Shown here piece by piece: positions 7,858 to 15,668 of a DNA stretch of 64,000 nucleotides (position 1 is its first letter; every line of letters begins with the position of its first letter). This stretch comes from Ponticoccus alexandrii (GTDB taxonomy: Bacteria > Pseudomonadota > Alphaproteobacteria > Rhodobacterales > Rhodobacteraceae). Location of the stretch: positions 248,001-312,000 of the forward strand of contig NZ_CP047170.1 in assembly GCF_016806125.1 (NCBI RefSeq). Reading direction: 5' to 3'. The notes under the pieces were generated by a model, which worked only from the letters and a program-made list of their open reading frames with translations, did not search any database and was not told the origin of the DNA. A program made the position numbers and the translations under genes.

Positions 7858-9675
7858 GTGAAATCGCCATTGATGGAGGCCCGTAAGTCACTGGCACGAA
7901 ACGGTGTTTTTGCGCATGGCGCGGTGCCCGAGGTCATCGCCGACAGCTGGCATCGCTGCCTCGATCTGGGGCTGAACGCGACGGATAAACCCGTGGACGC
8001 CGTGCTGTCCTACAACCTGCTGCGGCAGGCCCGCGAACGCAACGAGGCCCTGATCGCCATTGTCCGGCCCGAGCTTGAACTTCTGAGCAAGCAGATCGCC
8101 GGGACAAACTTCATGACGGCTTTCGCGGATTGCGACGGCACCGTGTTAGAGGCGATCATGGATACCGAGTTCAGCAGCTCCGGATGTTCCCGCAGCATCC
8201 GGCCCGGCTCTATCTGGCGCGAGGATGTGCGCGGCACAAATGCTCTGGGCCTGGCTTTGTTCAGCGGTGAAAGCAGCATGGTTACCGGCTACGAGCACTT
8301 CTTTCTGAACCAGTGCGGCGTTTCGTGCATCTCGGCTCCGATATTCGACAGCACCGGGCAGATCGTCGGCCTTCTGGACACCTCGTCGGAAATCGCCGCA
8401 CGGCAGTTCCATACCAAGGCGCTGGTCGATATGGCGGTGATCAACATCGAGAACCGCCTTTTTGTCGAAAGCCATCGCGGCGACCACATCATCCAGTTCC
8501 ATCCGCGCCAGGAATACCTTGCCACCCAAAGCGTCGGGATGATCAGTTTTTCCGACGACGGGGCCATCACCGGCGCCAACCGCCGCGCCGGCGACATCCT
8601 GTCCGGCATCGACCTTGCCGTCCCGCGCACATTCGAAGACGTGTTCCGGGGTAGCTTTGGACAGATGCTCTCCACGGCGGACTCGATCCGCCTCGTCGAT
8701 TGGCTGAATGCCTCGTATTTTGCCCGCATCCGTCTGACACGCCCGACGCGCACGATCCGGTCGGCGGCGGTCCCACTCGCGGCAAAGCCTGTCTATGCCG
8801 TCTCCGGGTCCGGCAAGACGCATGTTTTCGGAGATGAGCACGTCCGCAGCAGTTTTCGGAACGCCGAACGCGCCCTGAAGATCGGCCTGCCCTTTCGGGT
8901 TGTGGGCGGACCGGGAACCGGTCGCACAACCCTTCTGCGAAGGGTTCATGAAAATGTGGATCCCGTCCGCCCCCTGATCGCGGTAGATTGCAGGATCGCC
9001 GGAACCGGAGGCGCGGACGGCACGCTGACGGCCCAGACCCAGTACGAGGCACAGGTCGACACGATCCATGGCGATGGTGGCGGGACGCTGGTGCTCGAAC
9101 ATCTTTCGGCGATGGCTGCCCCGTCCGCCAGGTCTTTGGCGCATCTGGTCAGGCAACTGCTGGAACCTGCGGCGGGGGCACGATGGTTGATCGCGGCGAC
9201 CGACGACACCGACGGAGCACTGCCGGACGACTGGTGCGAGAGCGCGCGGGCGATCCTCTCACGCGTGACGCAGATGACCATACATCTGCCGCCCCTGTCC
9301 GAACGAACCGACTTCCAACAGATCGCCAAGGCGATGATGGCAGGAATATCGCCTTCTCATCAGCTTGGACATGCTGCGCTGGCGCAGCTCGAGAAGCTGA
9401 GCAGACCGCGCAACCTGGTCGATCTGGAAACCCAACTCCGAATCCTCGCCGTGCGCTGTCCGGTCGGTGTGATCCGTGCAGAACAGGTTCAGCGCTATCT
9501 GCACACCGGCGGGCAGCAGCCGGACGTCTGCCAGCGCTGTGCGGGCCATGCTGTGCGTGAGGCGAAGTGCCGTGAGATCAACCGTGCTTTCCGGCAATGT
9601 GGGTCCAATGTCGCTCTGACCGCCCGCAAGATCGGCGTATCGCGCAACACCGTTTATTCCCACATCGTGAAGTAA
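7858..9675 (+). CDS. AcoR-like transcriptional regulator with degenerate AAA+ domain and Fis-type HTH
   Basis: This regulator has 605 residues from the GTG at 7858. I chose that start because a strong GGGAGGAG precedes it; longer frames lack one. An N-terminal GAF-like sensor (ADSWHRCLDLGL to IENRLFVESHRG) has the AcoR-family layout. The central region keeps a Walker A-like GGPGTGRTT near 350-358. Walker B is altered (LVLEH near 411, normally LFLDE), and no GAFTGA loop for contacting sigma-54 can be found. The C-terminus is a Fis-type helix-turn-helix (NVALTARKIGVSRNTVYSH). It is therefore unlikely to activate sigma-54 by ATP hydrolysis and may act as a repressor or with another sigma factor. 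It is divergent from the ADH/ABC operon, the probable target. Confidence 0.82.
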   Translation: MKSPLMEARKSLARNGVFAHGAVPEVIADSWHRCLDLGLNATDKPVDAVLSYNLLRQARERNEALIAIVRPELELLSKQIAGTNFMTAFADCDGTVLEAIMDTEFSSSGCSRSIRPGSIWREDVRGTNALGLALFSGESSMVTGYEHFFLNQCGVSCISAPIFDSTGQIVGLLDTSSEIAARQFHTKALVDMAVINIENRLFVESHRGDHIIQFHPRQEYLATQSVGMISFSDDGAITGANRRAGDILSGIDLAVPRTFEDVFRGSFGQMLSTADSIRLVDWLNASYFARIRLTRPTRTIRSAAVPLAAKPVYAVSGSGKTHVFGDEHVRSSFRNAERALKIGLPFRVVGGPGTGRTTLLRRVHENVDPVRPLIAVDCRIAGTGGADGTLTAQTQYEAQVDTIHGDGGGTLVLEHLSAMAAPSARSLAHLVRQLLEPAAGARWLIAATDDTDGALPDDWCESARAILSRVTQMTIHLPPLSERTDFQQIAKAMMAGISPSHQLGHAALAQLEKLSRPRNLVDLETQLRILAVRCPVGVIRAEQVQRYLHTGGQQPDVCQRCAGHAVREAKCREINRAFRQCGSNVALTARKIGVSRNTVYSHIVK

Positions 9676-9711
9676 GGCACGGACCGCCGGGTCCTCCGGG
9701 ATCCGGCCCGG

Positions 9712-10542
9712 TCAGGCGCCCAGCCACGGCAGCGCGGTCACGAGATGCGGCATGTAGCGCTCCGCGTCCTTTGGCGAGAGGAAGCGGACGGCCCCTGTGA
9801 CCGTCCCGCTTCGCAGCACCATGCCCACGAGACGGCGGTGGTCATCCATGACAACGAACAGGCCCCTGCCCGGCTGGCGGCAGCGATGCTCTTCGATGAA
9901 GCCGCTCAGTGCTTCCGGGGCGGGCCAGCCCACGTCCTCACCCCGCCGCGGCAGCAGATGCACAAGGCCTGGCGCATCCCTCTGCGTGGCCGGACGCAGC
10001 GTGGCCGGGCCACAGAGTTGCACCGGAGGATTCAGGGCCATCCATTGCTCTGGCGTCATGACGTGACCGAGGCAGGGAAGCGCGCGGCCTTCGGATTGAA
10101 AGAACATCCGTCGGCCCTGCCGCTTTCGCGAGAAACCCAGAGAGGTCAGCACTGCCCGTGATGCCTGATTGTCCTCTCGGCAGATGGCCAGCAAGGGGGG
10201 CGCCAGAGTGGCGAAATGCGCGGTGATCGCGGCGTGCAACGCGCGTGACATAAGGCCCTGGCCCCGAAACGCGGGATCCATCCAGAACCACAGATCCGGG
10301 ATCAGGCAAAAGCATCCGATCATGACGCCGCCCCGTTCGATCACACGCAACCTGCGCTCCGGATCCTGGCCGATGGCCTGGATCTCTTCGGCTTCCGCCA
10401 GTCCGAATGGGTGTTTCACCGCCGCCATCCAGCGCGCGGTATCCGGATCCCCAAGCTGGCGCAGGATCGTTGGCGTGTCGCCTGTAACCAGCGGTCTCAT
10501 GCGGATCTCGTCGGTGGCGATGGTCTCCGGAAAGACGTTCAT
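9712..10542 (-). CDS. GNAT family N-acetyltransferase, probably tandem-domain
   Basis: The N-terminal half of this 276-residue protein is a RimJ/RimL-type acetyltransferase. It contains TIRMRPL-like opening residues, WFWMDPAFRGQGLMSRAL (the acetyl-CoA loop is R-G-Q-G-L, near 95) and NQASRAVLTSLGF, the classic C-terminal part of the fold. The second half (from about 170, ATLRPATQRDAPGLVHLLP) reopens like another GNAT N-terminus and includes RRLVGMVLRSG, but it lacks a clear Q/RxxGxG/A motif, so a second degenerate domain is likely. It is convergent with the AcoR-like gene. The acceptor substrate is unknown. Confidence 0.75.
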   Translation of the reverse strand: MNVFPETIATDEIRMRPLVTGDTPTILRQLGDPDTARWMAAVKHPFGLAEAEEIQAIGQDPERRLRVIERGGVMIGCFCLIPDLWFWMDPAFRGQGLMSRALHAAITAHFATLAPPLLAICREDNQASRAVLTSLGFSRKRQGRRMFFQSEGRALPCLGHVMTPEQWMALNPPVQLCGPATLRPATQRDAPGLVHLLPRRGEDVGWPAPEALSGFIEEHRCRQPGRGLFVVMDDHRRLVGMVLRSGTVTGAVRFLSPKDAERYMPHLVTALPWLGA

Positions 10543-10870
10543 GTCAAAGGTCCGCTCGCTCGGATTACCGGCTCAGGCTTGCCCGGATCGGCGCGCGAAT
10601 CAACCATCCGATTCGTTTTCGAGACGGTTCCTCCTAATTTCTGCGGTGCAGAGAAAATCATTGTGGAACAGAGCGTTACACTTGCCCCTGACCGAGCGTA
10701 ACGATGTATTACGGATTCATCTTTTTGGGCGGCAAACCGCCCGGACAGGCACGGATTCAATTGCACCGCACAGGCTCTTGGATAGGCTGCTTCGCACTTC
10801 ATCAATCGGACGCTCATAGAAGGAAAGACCGGTGCAGAAACGGACCATCCAGAGCGACCCAGACCGGGTT
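10543..10870. other. 328-bp intergenic stretch, no gene recognised
   Basis: Between two minus-strand genes. The open frames here have no recognisable protein character. A small GGGCGG/CCGCCC hairpin (10727-10742) is present, but its T-run lies before the stem, not after it. A lower-GC patch (10630-10730) may hold the promoter of the acetyltransferase gene. Confidence 0.5.
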
Positions 10871-11146
10871 TCAGTGAGACCTTGGCGTGTCCGGAGCGTT
10901 TGGAAGAAAATTCCAGATGGCAGACAGGTCGCTGGCCATGCGGGCATGAACCTGCGCCATGATCCTGTCTCGTGTTTCCGTCGAAAGCGCGTCGACACTT
11001 TGCCACGCCGCCCGCAGATCCAGCGGCGCGCCGCTTGCGACGGCCTTGTCCACGGCGGCGCGGCACTCCTTGACAGTTCGGGCATCGGTTTCGGCCAGTA
11101 CCTGTTGCAGTGCAGTGAAGAAGCGTGTGTCGGCAGGGTCGAGCAT
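10871..11146 (-). CDS. Small hypothetical protein (91 aa)
   Basis: This 91-residue, helical-looking soluble protein has no signal peptide or membrane segment. It starts MLDPADTRFFTALQQVLAET and contains regularly spaced hydrophobic residues and a RAAWQSVDALSTETRDRIM segment. I do not recognise the family. It is divergent from the 97-residue coiled-coil gene with only 50 bp between the starts, so the two probably share a regulatory region. The position, with the propeller gene and the sigma-54 gene next door, suggests membership of the same accessory block. Confidence 0.6.
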   Translation of the reverse strand: MLDPADTRFFTALQQVLAETDARTVKECRAAVDKAVASGAPLDLRAAWQSVDALSTETRDRIMAQVHARMASDLSAIWNFLPNAPDTPRSH

Positions 11147-11196
11147 CGAAAGATTAGCTCCTGTTGCGGCGTTCAGGCGGATTACGGGGTCGGATC

Positions 11197-11490
11197 ATGA
11201 CGGCACCGCAACGCGATATCCAGAGCATTCTGGAAGACCGGATCGCGCTGATCCAGGCGATTGCGAAAGCCAACAGCGAAATCCTTCGCCTCAACCAGAT
11301 CGCCAGCGGCCTGATGTTCCTTGATCAGAAGAATGAGGACAACGGTGCCGATCAGGATCAGCCCAGTCCCGAACGCGACGCCAACGAAACGGCGATCGAC
11401 CGATGCAACGCCCATATCGAAACGCTCGAAGAGCAATTGGCCGCGCTGGACCTGGAACTCAAGACAGCCACGGAAAGACAATCGGAATGA
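11197..11490 (+). CDS. Small coiled-coil hypothetical protein (97 aa)
   Basis: The 97 residues run from the ATG at 11197. Two heptad-rich helices are visible, about residues 13-42 (LEDRIALIQAIAKANSEILR) and 67-92 (NAHIETLEEQLAALDLELKT), separated by an acidic, polar linker rich in D, N and Q. This is a typical helical-hairpin or dimeric coiled-coil layout. Its stop codon overlaps the start of the propeller gene (ATGA at 11487-11490), which means translational coupling and suggests that the two proteins work together. No family recognised. Confidence 0.7.
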   Translation: MTAPQRDIQSILEDRIALIQAIAKANSEILRLNQIASGLMFLDQKNEDNGADQDQPSPERDANETAIDRCNAHIETLEEQLAALDLELKTATERQSE

Positions 11491-12623
11491 CCAAACACGC
11501 CGCACCGCCCGCAATGTCTCTGTTCGATCTGATCGCCCGGACCTGGGATCTGGGGTCCGCCGTCCGCGCGCTTCGCTTCAACGTCATCGGCTCATCGGTC
11601 GCGGTATGCCTTGAGGACGGCACGCTGGCGTTTCTTCAGATGAAGGATGCCGAACCCCCCGAGATGCGGATGCGCACCGAGGCCGACACAGGACGCATGA
11701 CGATCCGTCCGCGCAGTACGGCCCTGCCCCATTCGATCCGGACTGAAAAACCGCTGGCCAATCCGGAGACGGGGCTCTGCCAGGTGGCGCAGCAGGGCTT
11801 CGTCTTCGTGCACCGCGACGGCGCCGAGATATGGCGCGCAACGGCCAAGGGGCAGACGCTGCGCGTTGCCAAGGCCGGCGCAGGCCCGGTCACCGCGCTT
11901 TCGGCGCTGCCGGACCGGCAGGGCATTCTTGTGGCGCGGGACCGTGTTCTGGAGGTCGTTTCCCCCGAGAACGGAGCATCCTTCGGGACGGTCGAGTTGG
12001 CCCATAACGTCCAGCGGATCGCCCCCTCGCCCCGCGCAGACCGGACCGCCTGCTGGGGTGGCGGGCATGTGACGATACTGCGGACGGACGATCTGACGCC
12101 GCTTTCGGAGATCGCCGTGGAAGGCGACCCGGTCTGCCTGGAATGGTCGTTGGACGGGCGATGGCTTGTCGGGGGGGGCCGGGACAATGCACTGCTGCTG
12201 GTCGACACCGAGGCGGGCGAAGACGGCCGGGTCGCCGGTTTCCCGGCGCCGGTCGCAACGGTCCAGTTCAGCGCCAAGGCAGAGACGATGCTGGCCTCTG
12301 GTGGCTTCCGGGTTGTCGGCTGGCGCTGTCCCGACCTGCCATTCGGCGACAACGACGGGACGCCCGTCGAGACCGGAAAGCCCGGCCTGACCATTGTCGA
12401 AGCGGTGGCCGCACATCCAACGCGCGCGCTTTGCGCCGCGGGCTATGCCAATGGGCTGGTCACGCTGTGCGAGATCGGCAAGCGCGAGGAAATGATGCTG
12501 CTAGAAGGCAAAGCAGATCCGGTGACCGCGCTCGAATGGTCGCCGGATGGCGCGCATCTGGCCATCGGAACCGCAAGCGGGAAAGCCGCAATCGCGACCT
12601 TTCCGAAAGCCATGTTCAAATAA
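11487..12623 (+). CDS. WD40-like beta-propeller protein, function unknown
   Basis: This 378-residue protein has at least six repeats of the form alternating strand plus G-x-D/W turn. Examples are ALRFNVIGSSVAVCLEDGTL, VCLEWSLDGRWLVGGGRDNA, VATVQFSAKAETMLASGGFR, IVEAVAAHPTRALCAAGYAN and VTALEWSPDGAHLAIGTASG. The last three are clear WD40/YVTN-like blades, so the fold is a seven-bladed or near-seven-bladed propeller. There is no signal peptide, so it is cytoplasmic and probably a protein-interaction scaffold. The start overlaps the stop of the coiled-coil gene; a 59-residue protein follows 17 bp downstream. This triplet looks like one functional unit of unknown role. Confidence 0.78.
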   Translation: MTKHAAPPAMSLFDLIARTWDLGSAVRALRFNVIGSSVAVCLEDGTLAFLQMKDAEPPEMRMRTEADTGRMTIRPRSTALPHSIRTEKPLANPETGLCQVAQQGFVFVHRDGAEIWRATAKGQTLRVAKAGAGPVTALSALPDRQGILVARDRVLEVVSPENGASFGTVELAHNVQRIAPSPRADRTACWGGGHVTILRTDDLTPLSEIAVEGDPVCLEWSLDGRWLVGGGRDNALLLVDTEAGEDGRVAGFPAPVATVQFSAKAETMLASGGFRVVGWRCPDLPFGDNDGTPVETGKPGLTIVEAVAAHPTRALCAAGYANGLVTLCEIGKREEMMLLEGKADPVTALEWSPDGAHLAIGTASGKAAIATFPKAMFK

Positions 12624-12640
12624 CGCAAACGGAGGACATC

Positions 12641-12820
12641 ATGACCGAGGCACTGAGCACGGAAGAGCAGAGCAAGGATCGCTACTTTCAGTCTCTGGCG
12701 AAAATCGCCGAAGAGATGATCGACGATCATGGCAAGGATTTCGCCACCGGCGCCCTGATCCTGGCCGCGCAATGGATCGCGCAAGGCCGCATCGGCAAGG
12801 GCGAAGACGCCATGCATTAG
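12641..12820 (+). CDS. Small acidic hypothetical protein (59 aa)
   Basis: The gene has a good ribosome site (ACGGAGGACATC before the ATG) and is third in the coiled-coil/propeller operon. The protein is acidic at its N-terminus and helical throughout (YFQSLAKIAEEMIDDHGKDF, then ATGALILAAQWIAQGRIG). The second helix is amphipathic. No family is recognised. Its stop codon overlaps the stop of the convergent 317-residue gene by a few bases. Confidence 0.65.
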   Translation: MTEALSTEEQSKDRYFQSLAKIAEEMIDDHGKDFATGALILAAQWIAQGRIGKGEDAMH

Positions 12821-13770
12821 TTTGCACTGGTGCGCCTCTGCCGCTTCGGCTCATGGGACGGAGCGGTCAAACTCGGAATCTGGTTGATCAGAATGGCGCT
12901 GAGCGGCGCAGCGAGCTGGGCAAAGCTGTCCGGCGCCGCCTTTCCGGCGCTGTCCAGAAGATCCGTCAGGCCAGGTGTCACCAGTTGGGCATAGGCACAA
13001 AACTCATGAACCCGGAATGTCGCGAAATAAAGGCTGTCATCGTTCACCAGCGCAGTATCCCGGTCGGTCGACCCTGTCAGGGGATTCACGAGATTGCTGT
13101 GCACGGCGGTGCTGAGGATTGTCAGCACCGACCGGCGCCATTTCGCATAGTCGGTATCGGCGGAATGGTCGATCCCGACGCTGTAGAGCTTTTCCGAAAT
13201 CGCCTTGAATGCCCGTCCGCCCGCGATGTGCCTGCGCCAGAATGCATTCGCGTCCTCGGCGGTCCGGCAGTCGGCAAATCTCTGCGCCAACTTCGGCCGG
13301 ATCAGCAGAACAAGCGCGGTGTCCACGTCTTCAGAGAGCGACCGCGCGATCTGCATCGCCGGCATGGGCAGTCCGGTCAGGGACAGCAGGCGCAGGGCCG
13401 TCATCTGTTCGGTCAGCCGCGCCGTGACACCGGCGAGACAATGCCATTGGGCCACCGACATTCCCTCGATGCTGCGACTGTATGCTGCGGCGGTCGCCGC
13501 ATGCAGGGCGCGGACCCACAACAGGGCCTGATCGTAGAGGAATACCAGATCGACAGCGGCGCTGTCGGTCACGTTTGCCACCCTGGGCACGGCACAAAAA
13601 CCCGGAAGCGCGCGGATCCCGCCACGCCAGGCAGGATCGAAGTCCAACCCTCGCGCGGACCAGAGCTGTTTGGTCCGCGCCAGCAATTGCGGCGACAGGC
13701 CCGGATAGGACAATTCCGGCGGCGTGTGATGAAGCGGCGTGATCGCTCCGGTGGGAATGGGATCGGTCAT
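12817..13770 (-). CDS. Hypothetical protein (317 aa)
   Basis: This 317-residue, mostly helical soluble protein has no signal peptide. A conserved-looking core reads MSVAQWHCLAGVTARLTEQM, followed by MPAMQIARSLSEDVDTALVL and HEFCAYAQLVTPGLTDLL. The arrangement resembles helical proteins annotated only as conserved hypothetical. I cannot assign a function. It is divergent from the sigma-54 gene (83 bp between starts) and convergent with the 59-residue gene. Confidence 0.65.
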   Translation of the reverse strand: MTDPIPTGAITPLHHTPPELSYPGLSPQLLARTKQLWSARGLDFDPAWRGGIRALPGFCAVPRVANVTDSAAVDLVFLYDQALLWVRALHAATAAAYSRSIEGMSVAQWHCLAGVTARLTEQMTALRLLSLTGLPMPAMQIARSLSEDVDTALVLLIRPKLAQRFADCRTAEDANAFWRRHIAGGRAFKAISEKLYSVGIDHSADTDYAKWRRSVLTILSTAVHSNLVNPLTGSTDRDTALVNDDSLYFATFRVHEFCAYAQLVTPGLTDLLDSAGKAAPDSFAQLAAPLSAILINQIPSLTAPSHEPKRQRRTSAN

Positions 13771-13853
13771 GTCGTTGAAAGTCCTGCGGATACCGGCCCA
13801 AGACTACACCGCGATTTCGAATTCTGGCCAGTTGTTTCGGCGGGGACCGGCCA

Positions 13854-15113
13854 ATGAGCCTGTCGACCCGGATGCGTATCAACCAGGCTCACGCGTTCCG
13901 GATGGGGCATGTGACCGGTGTGTTGCAAATGTCCGGCGAGGAGCTGGACGAACACCTGCTGCAAACGGCCCGCGACAACCCGTTTCTGGTGGTGCGCCAG
14001 CGCCGACGCGGCGCGATACGCGCAGGTGGGCTCGCGGATCTGATGGAGACTCTGGTCGCGGACAAACCGACTGGCCTCTACGATCACGCCATGCGCGAAC
14101 TGGCGGGGCTGATGGCGCGCGACGCGCGCATGGAACGGCTTATCTTGGGTTTGATCGAAGAACTCGAACCGACCGGCTGGATCGGCCGATCGGTGCCCGA
14201 AATCGCCGAAAAGCTGGGGCTGGGATGCGATCTTGTCGACATGGCGCTGACGCTGGTTCAGAAACGGATCTCTCCCACCGGCTTGTTCGCACGCAACCTT
14301 GCCGAATGCCTGCGCCTCCAGCTTGAAGAGCAGGAGGCGCTGGACAGCGACACCGAGGCGGTTCTCGCACATCTGCACCTGCTCGAACGCGGCGGCCCGG
14401 CGGCTCTGGCGCAGGTGGCCGGACTGGAGGACGCGATGGTGGCCAGGCAGCTGTCGCGCCTGCGGCGTCTTGATCCGAAACCGGGGACCCAGTTTGCCAC
14501 GGACCTGACGCTGACGCGCGAACCGGACGTGCGGATAGAGCCCGAGGGAGCAGGCTGGCGCATTAACTTCCGCTCGGGCACCGAGGCCACGATGGCGGTG
14601 CTGCCAAAAACGGCAGAAGTCGGCGCGGCGGAATGGCGACAGGCGCATTCCGAGGCGCGCGCCCTCAAACAGGCGCTGGATCTGCGCCAAAGCGCGCTTC
14701 GGAAGATCGTCGATGTCATGGTCGAGGTGCAGGGCGATTTCTTTCGCGATGGACCGGAGGCGCTGCAGGCGCTTACCCAGACCACGATCGCAGAGCGGAC
14801 CGGCTTCCACCTGAGCACGGTCAGCCGGGTTCTCAACGGGTTGCTGATCGAGGGACCGAACGGGATCGTTTCGGCGCAGGCCCTCTGTCCCCGCAGCGCC
14901 AGACGCAGCGGCGAGGACGGCGCGCCCAAGCCGAAGGTGATGGCCCGTCTGCACAGCCTTCTGAAGACGGAATGCACCGTCCATCCGCTCTCTGATCAGC
15001 GTCTGTCCGAACGGCTTGGCGCCGAGGGGCTTGCGGTCTCGCGGCGGGTGGTCGCGAAATACCGCCAGGAGCTGGGCTTTGCCCGGGCGACGGAACGGCG
15101 ACTGGGCGCCTGA
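13854..15113 (+). CDS. rpoN: RNA polymerase sigma-54 factor, divergent paralogue
   Basis: This 419-residue factor is shorter than the usual 450-500. The C-terminal RpoN box, which reads the -24 element, is present as SRRVVAKYRQELGF, followed by ERR. The HTH is at about 315-335 (TTIAERTGFHLSTVSRVLNG), and core-binding region III is recognisable (EELEPTGWIGRSVPEIAEKL, around 100-125). Region I is divergent: RINQAHAFRMGHVTGVLQMS replaces the usual Q-rich SLVMTPQLQQAIKLLQ sequence, and the acidic region II is almost absent. Its stop lies 290 bp before a -24/-12 promoter and 555 bp before the hydroxylase gene. It is probably a specialised second copy serving the monooxygenase operon, while a housekeeping rpoN would lie elsewhere. 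Confidence 0.9.
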   Translation: MSLSTRMRINQAHAFRMGHVTGVLQMSGEELDEHLLQTARDNPFLVVRQRRRGAIRAGGLADLMETLVADKPTGLYDHAMRELAGLMARDARMERLILGLIEELEPTGWIGRSVPEIAEKLGLGCDLVDMALTLVQKRISPTGLFARNLAECLRLQLEEQEALDSDTEAVLAHLHLLERGGPAALAQVAGLEDAMVARQLSRLRRLDPKPGTQFATDLTLTREPDVRIEPEGAGWRINFRSGTEATMAVLPKTAEVGAAEWRQAHSEARALKQALDLRQSALRKIVDVMVEVQGDFFRDGPEALQALTQTTIAERTGFHLSTVSRVLNGLLIEGPNGIVSAQALCPRSARRSGEDGAPKPKVMARLHSLLKTECTVHPLSDQRLSERLGAEGLAVSRRVVAKYRQELGFARATERRLGA

Positions 15114-15212
15114 CACCCCTGCCCGTTCCGCTTTCTCAAGCACAACAAACCGCGAAGATCCTGCCGCCGGAGCGTCCGCGCGCGCCGCGCAACGTTGCTG
15201 CCGCGCGGGCCC

Positions 15213-15264
15213 GTTACACATCTGTGTAACGCCCGCCGTGCCGGGTGTAACGCGCCGGTGTAAA
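15213..15264. promoter_or_regulatory. GTTACACA-N2-TGTGTAAC dyad with two extra half-sites (putative activator site)
   Basis: A perfect inverted repeat, GTTACACA TC TGTGTAAC, lies at 15213-15230. Two more half-sites follow in direct orientation: GTGTAAC at 15245-15251 and GTGTAAA at 15258-15264. The cluster is about 170-215 bp upstream of the predicted transcription start, the usual place for an enhancer bound by an AcoR-type activator. Which of the two regulators of this region binds it is not known. Confidence 0.6.
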
Positions 15265-15294
15265 GCAATGTGACACTTGCGGCGCGCGCCTGAA

Positions 15295-15311
15295 ATGCTG
15301 CAACTGCACAT
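15295..15311 (+). repeat. 17-bp direct repeat, copy 1 (ATGCTGCAACTGCACAT)
   Basis: First of two identical 17-bp copies, 81 bp apart start to start. The core is TGCA-N2-TGCA, a partial palindrome, as expected of a dimeric protein's binding site. It lies about 110 bp before the -24/-12 promoter. Confidence 0.7.
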
Positions 15312-15375
15312 CCTTCAGCGCAAAATAAATGTCCAAAAAATAAACTGCTGTATCAGCGTCTTATGCGAAAAATGC

Positions 15376-15392
15376 ATGCTGCAACTGCACAT
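15376..15392 (+). repeat. 17-bp direct repeat, copy 2 (ATGCTGCAACTGCACAT)
   Basis: Second exact copy, ending 11 bp before the -24/-12 promoter at 15403. Together the copies are candidate binding sites for an activator or for a co-regulator that modulates access to the promoter. Confidence 0.7.
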
Positions 15393-15402
15393 TTCACCGC
15401 AG

Positions 15403-15418
15403 CGGAACCGATCTTGCA
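15403..15418 (+). promoter_or_regulatory. Sigma-54 (-24/-12) promoter of the monooxygenase operon
   Basis: The sequence CGGAACCGATCTTGCA has GG at 15404-15405 and GC at 15416-15417 separated by exactly 10 bases, as the TGGCAC-N5-TTGCA consensus requires. The TTGCA part is perfect; the -24 half is a partial match. It implies a start near 15429 and a leader of about 240 nt. The neighbouring rpoN gene and the sigma-54 activator gene at 31268 support the call. Confidence 0.65.
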
Positions 15419-15668
15419 TGAAGAGGAGCATAACAGGCGATCTTCCACCGGGAAGAGCAGCCAAAGAACGAAGGACAGGGAGGAGATATGTCGGTTGGAC
15501 CCCTGGCTCGCGCTGATGGCTTTGCCAATCGACCGGTCTCGATCTTCCCCACCTTTGCCGAGAACCCGTGCGGCCTGGCGCAGGCGCCCGCCGCACGCAA
15601 ACGAAACGGCGAAAGCCGCCAAAACGTGACCGGGACACCGGGCTCAGAGCTTTAAGGAGGCTCATGGC

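Larger units (their letters stand above)
15114..15668. promoter_or_regulatory. Regulatory region of the monooxygenase operon (555 bp)
   Basis: This untranslated stretch between rpoN and the hydroxylase gene carries, in order, a GTTACACA dyad with further GTGTAA half-sites, two 17-bp direct repeats, a -24/-12 promoter and a roughly 240-nt 5' leader ending in AAGGAGG. The spacing (upstream sites 15-215 bp before the promoter) is typical for a sigma-54 promoter driven by an enhancer-binding protein. The only open frames here overlap these elements and are not credible genes. Confidence 0.7.

Noticed and set aside
10727-10742. GGGCGG/CCGCCC hairpin near a T-run, considered as a terminator
   Set aside because: The T-run comes before the stem on the plus strand, and on the minus strand A residues follow, so it is not an intrinsic terminator in either direction.
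15295-15392. Two identical 17-bp repeats considered as a CRISPR-like array
   Set aside because: Only two copies, no third repeat, no cas genes and a spacer that includes promoter elements.
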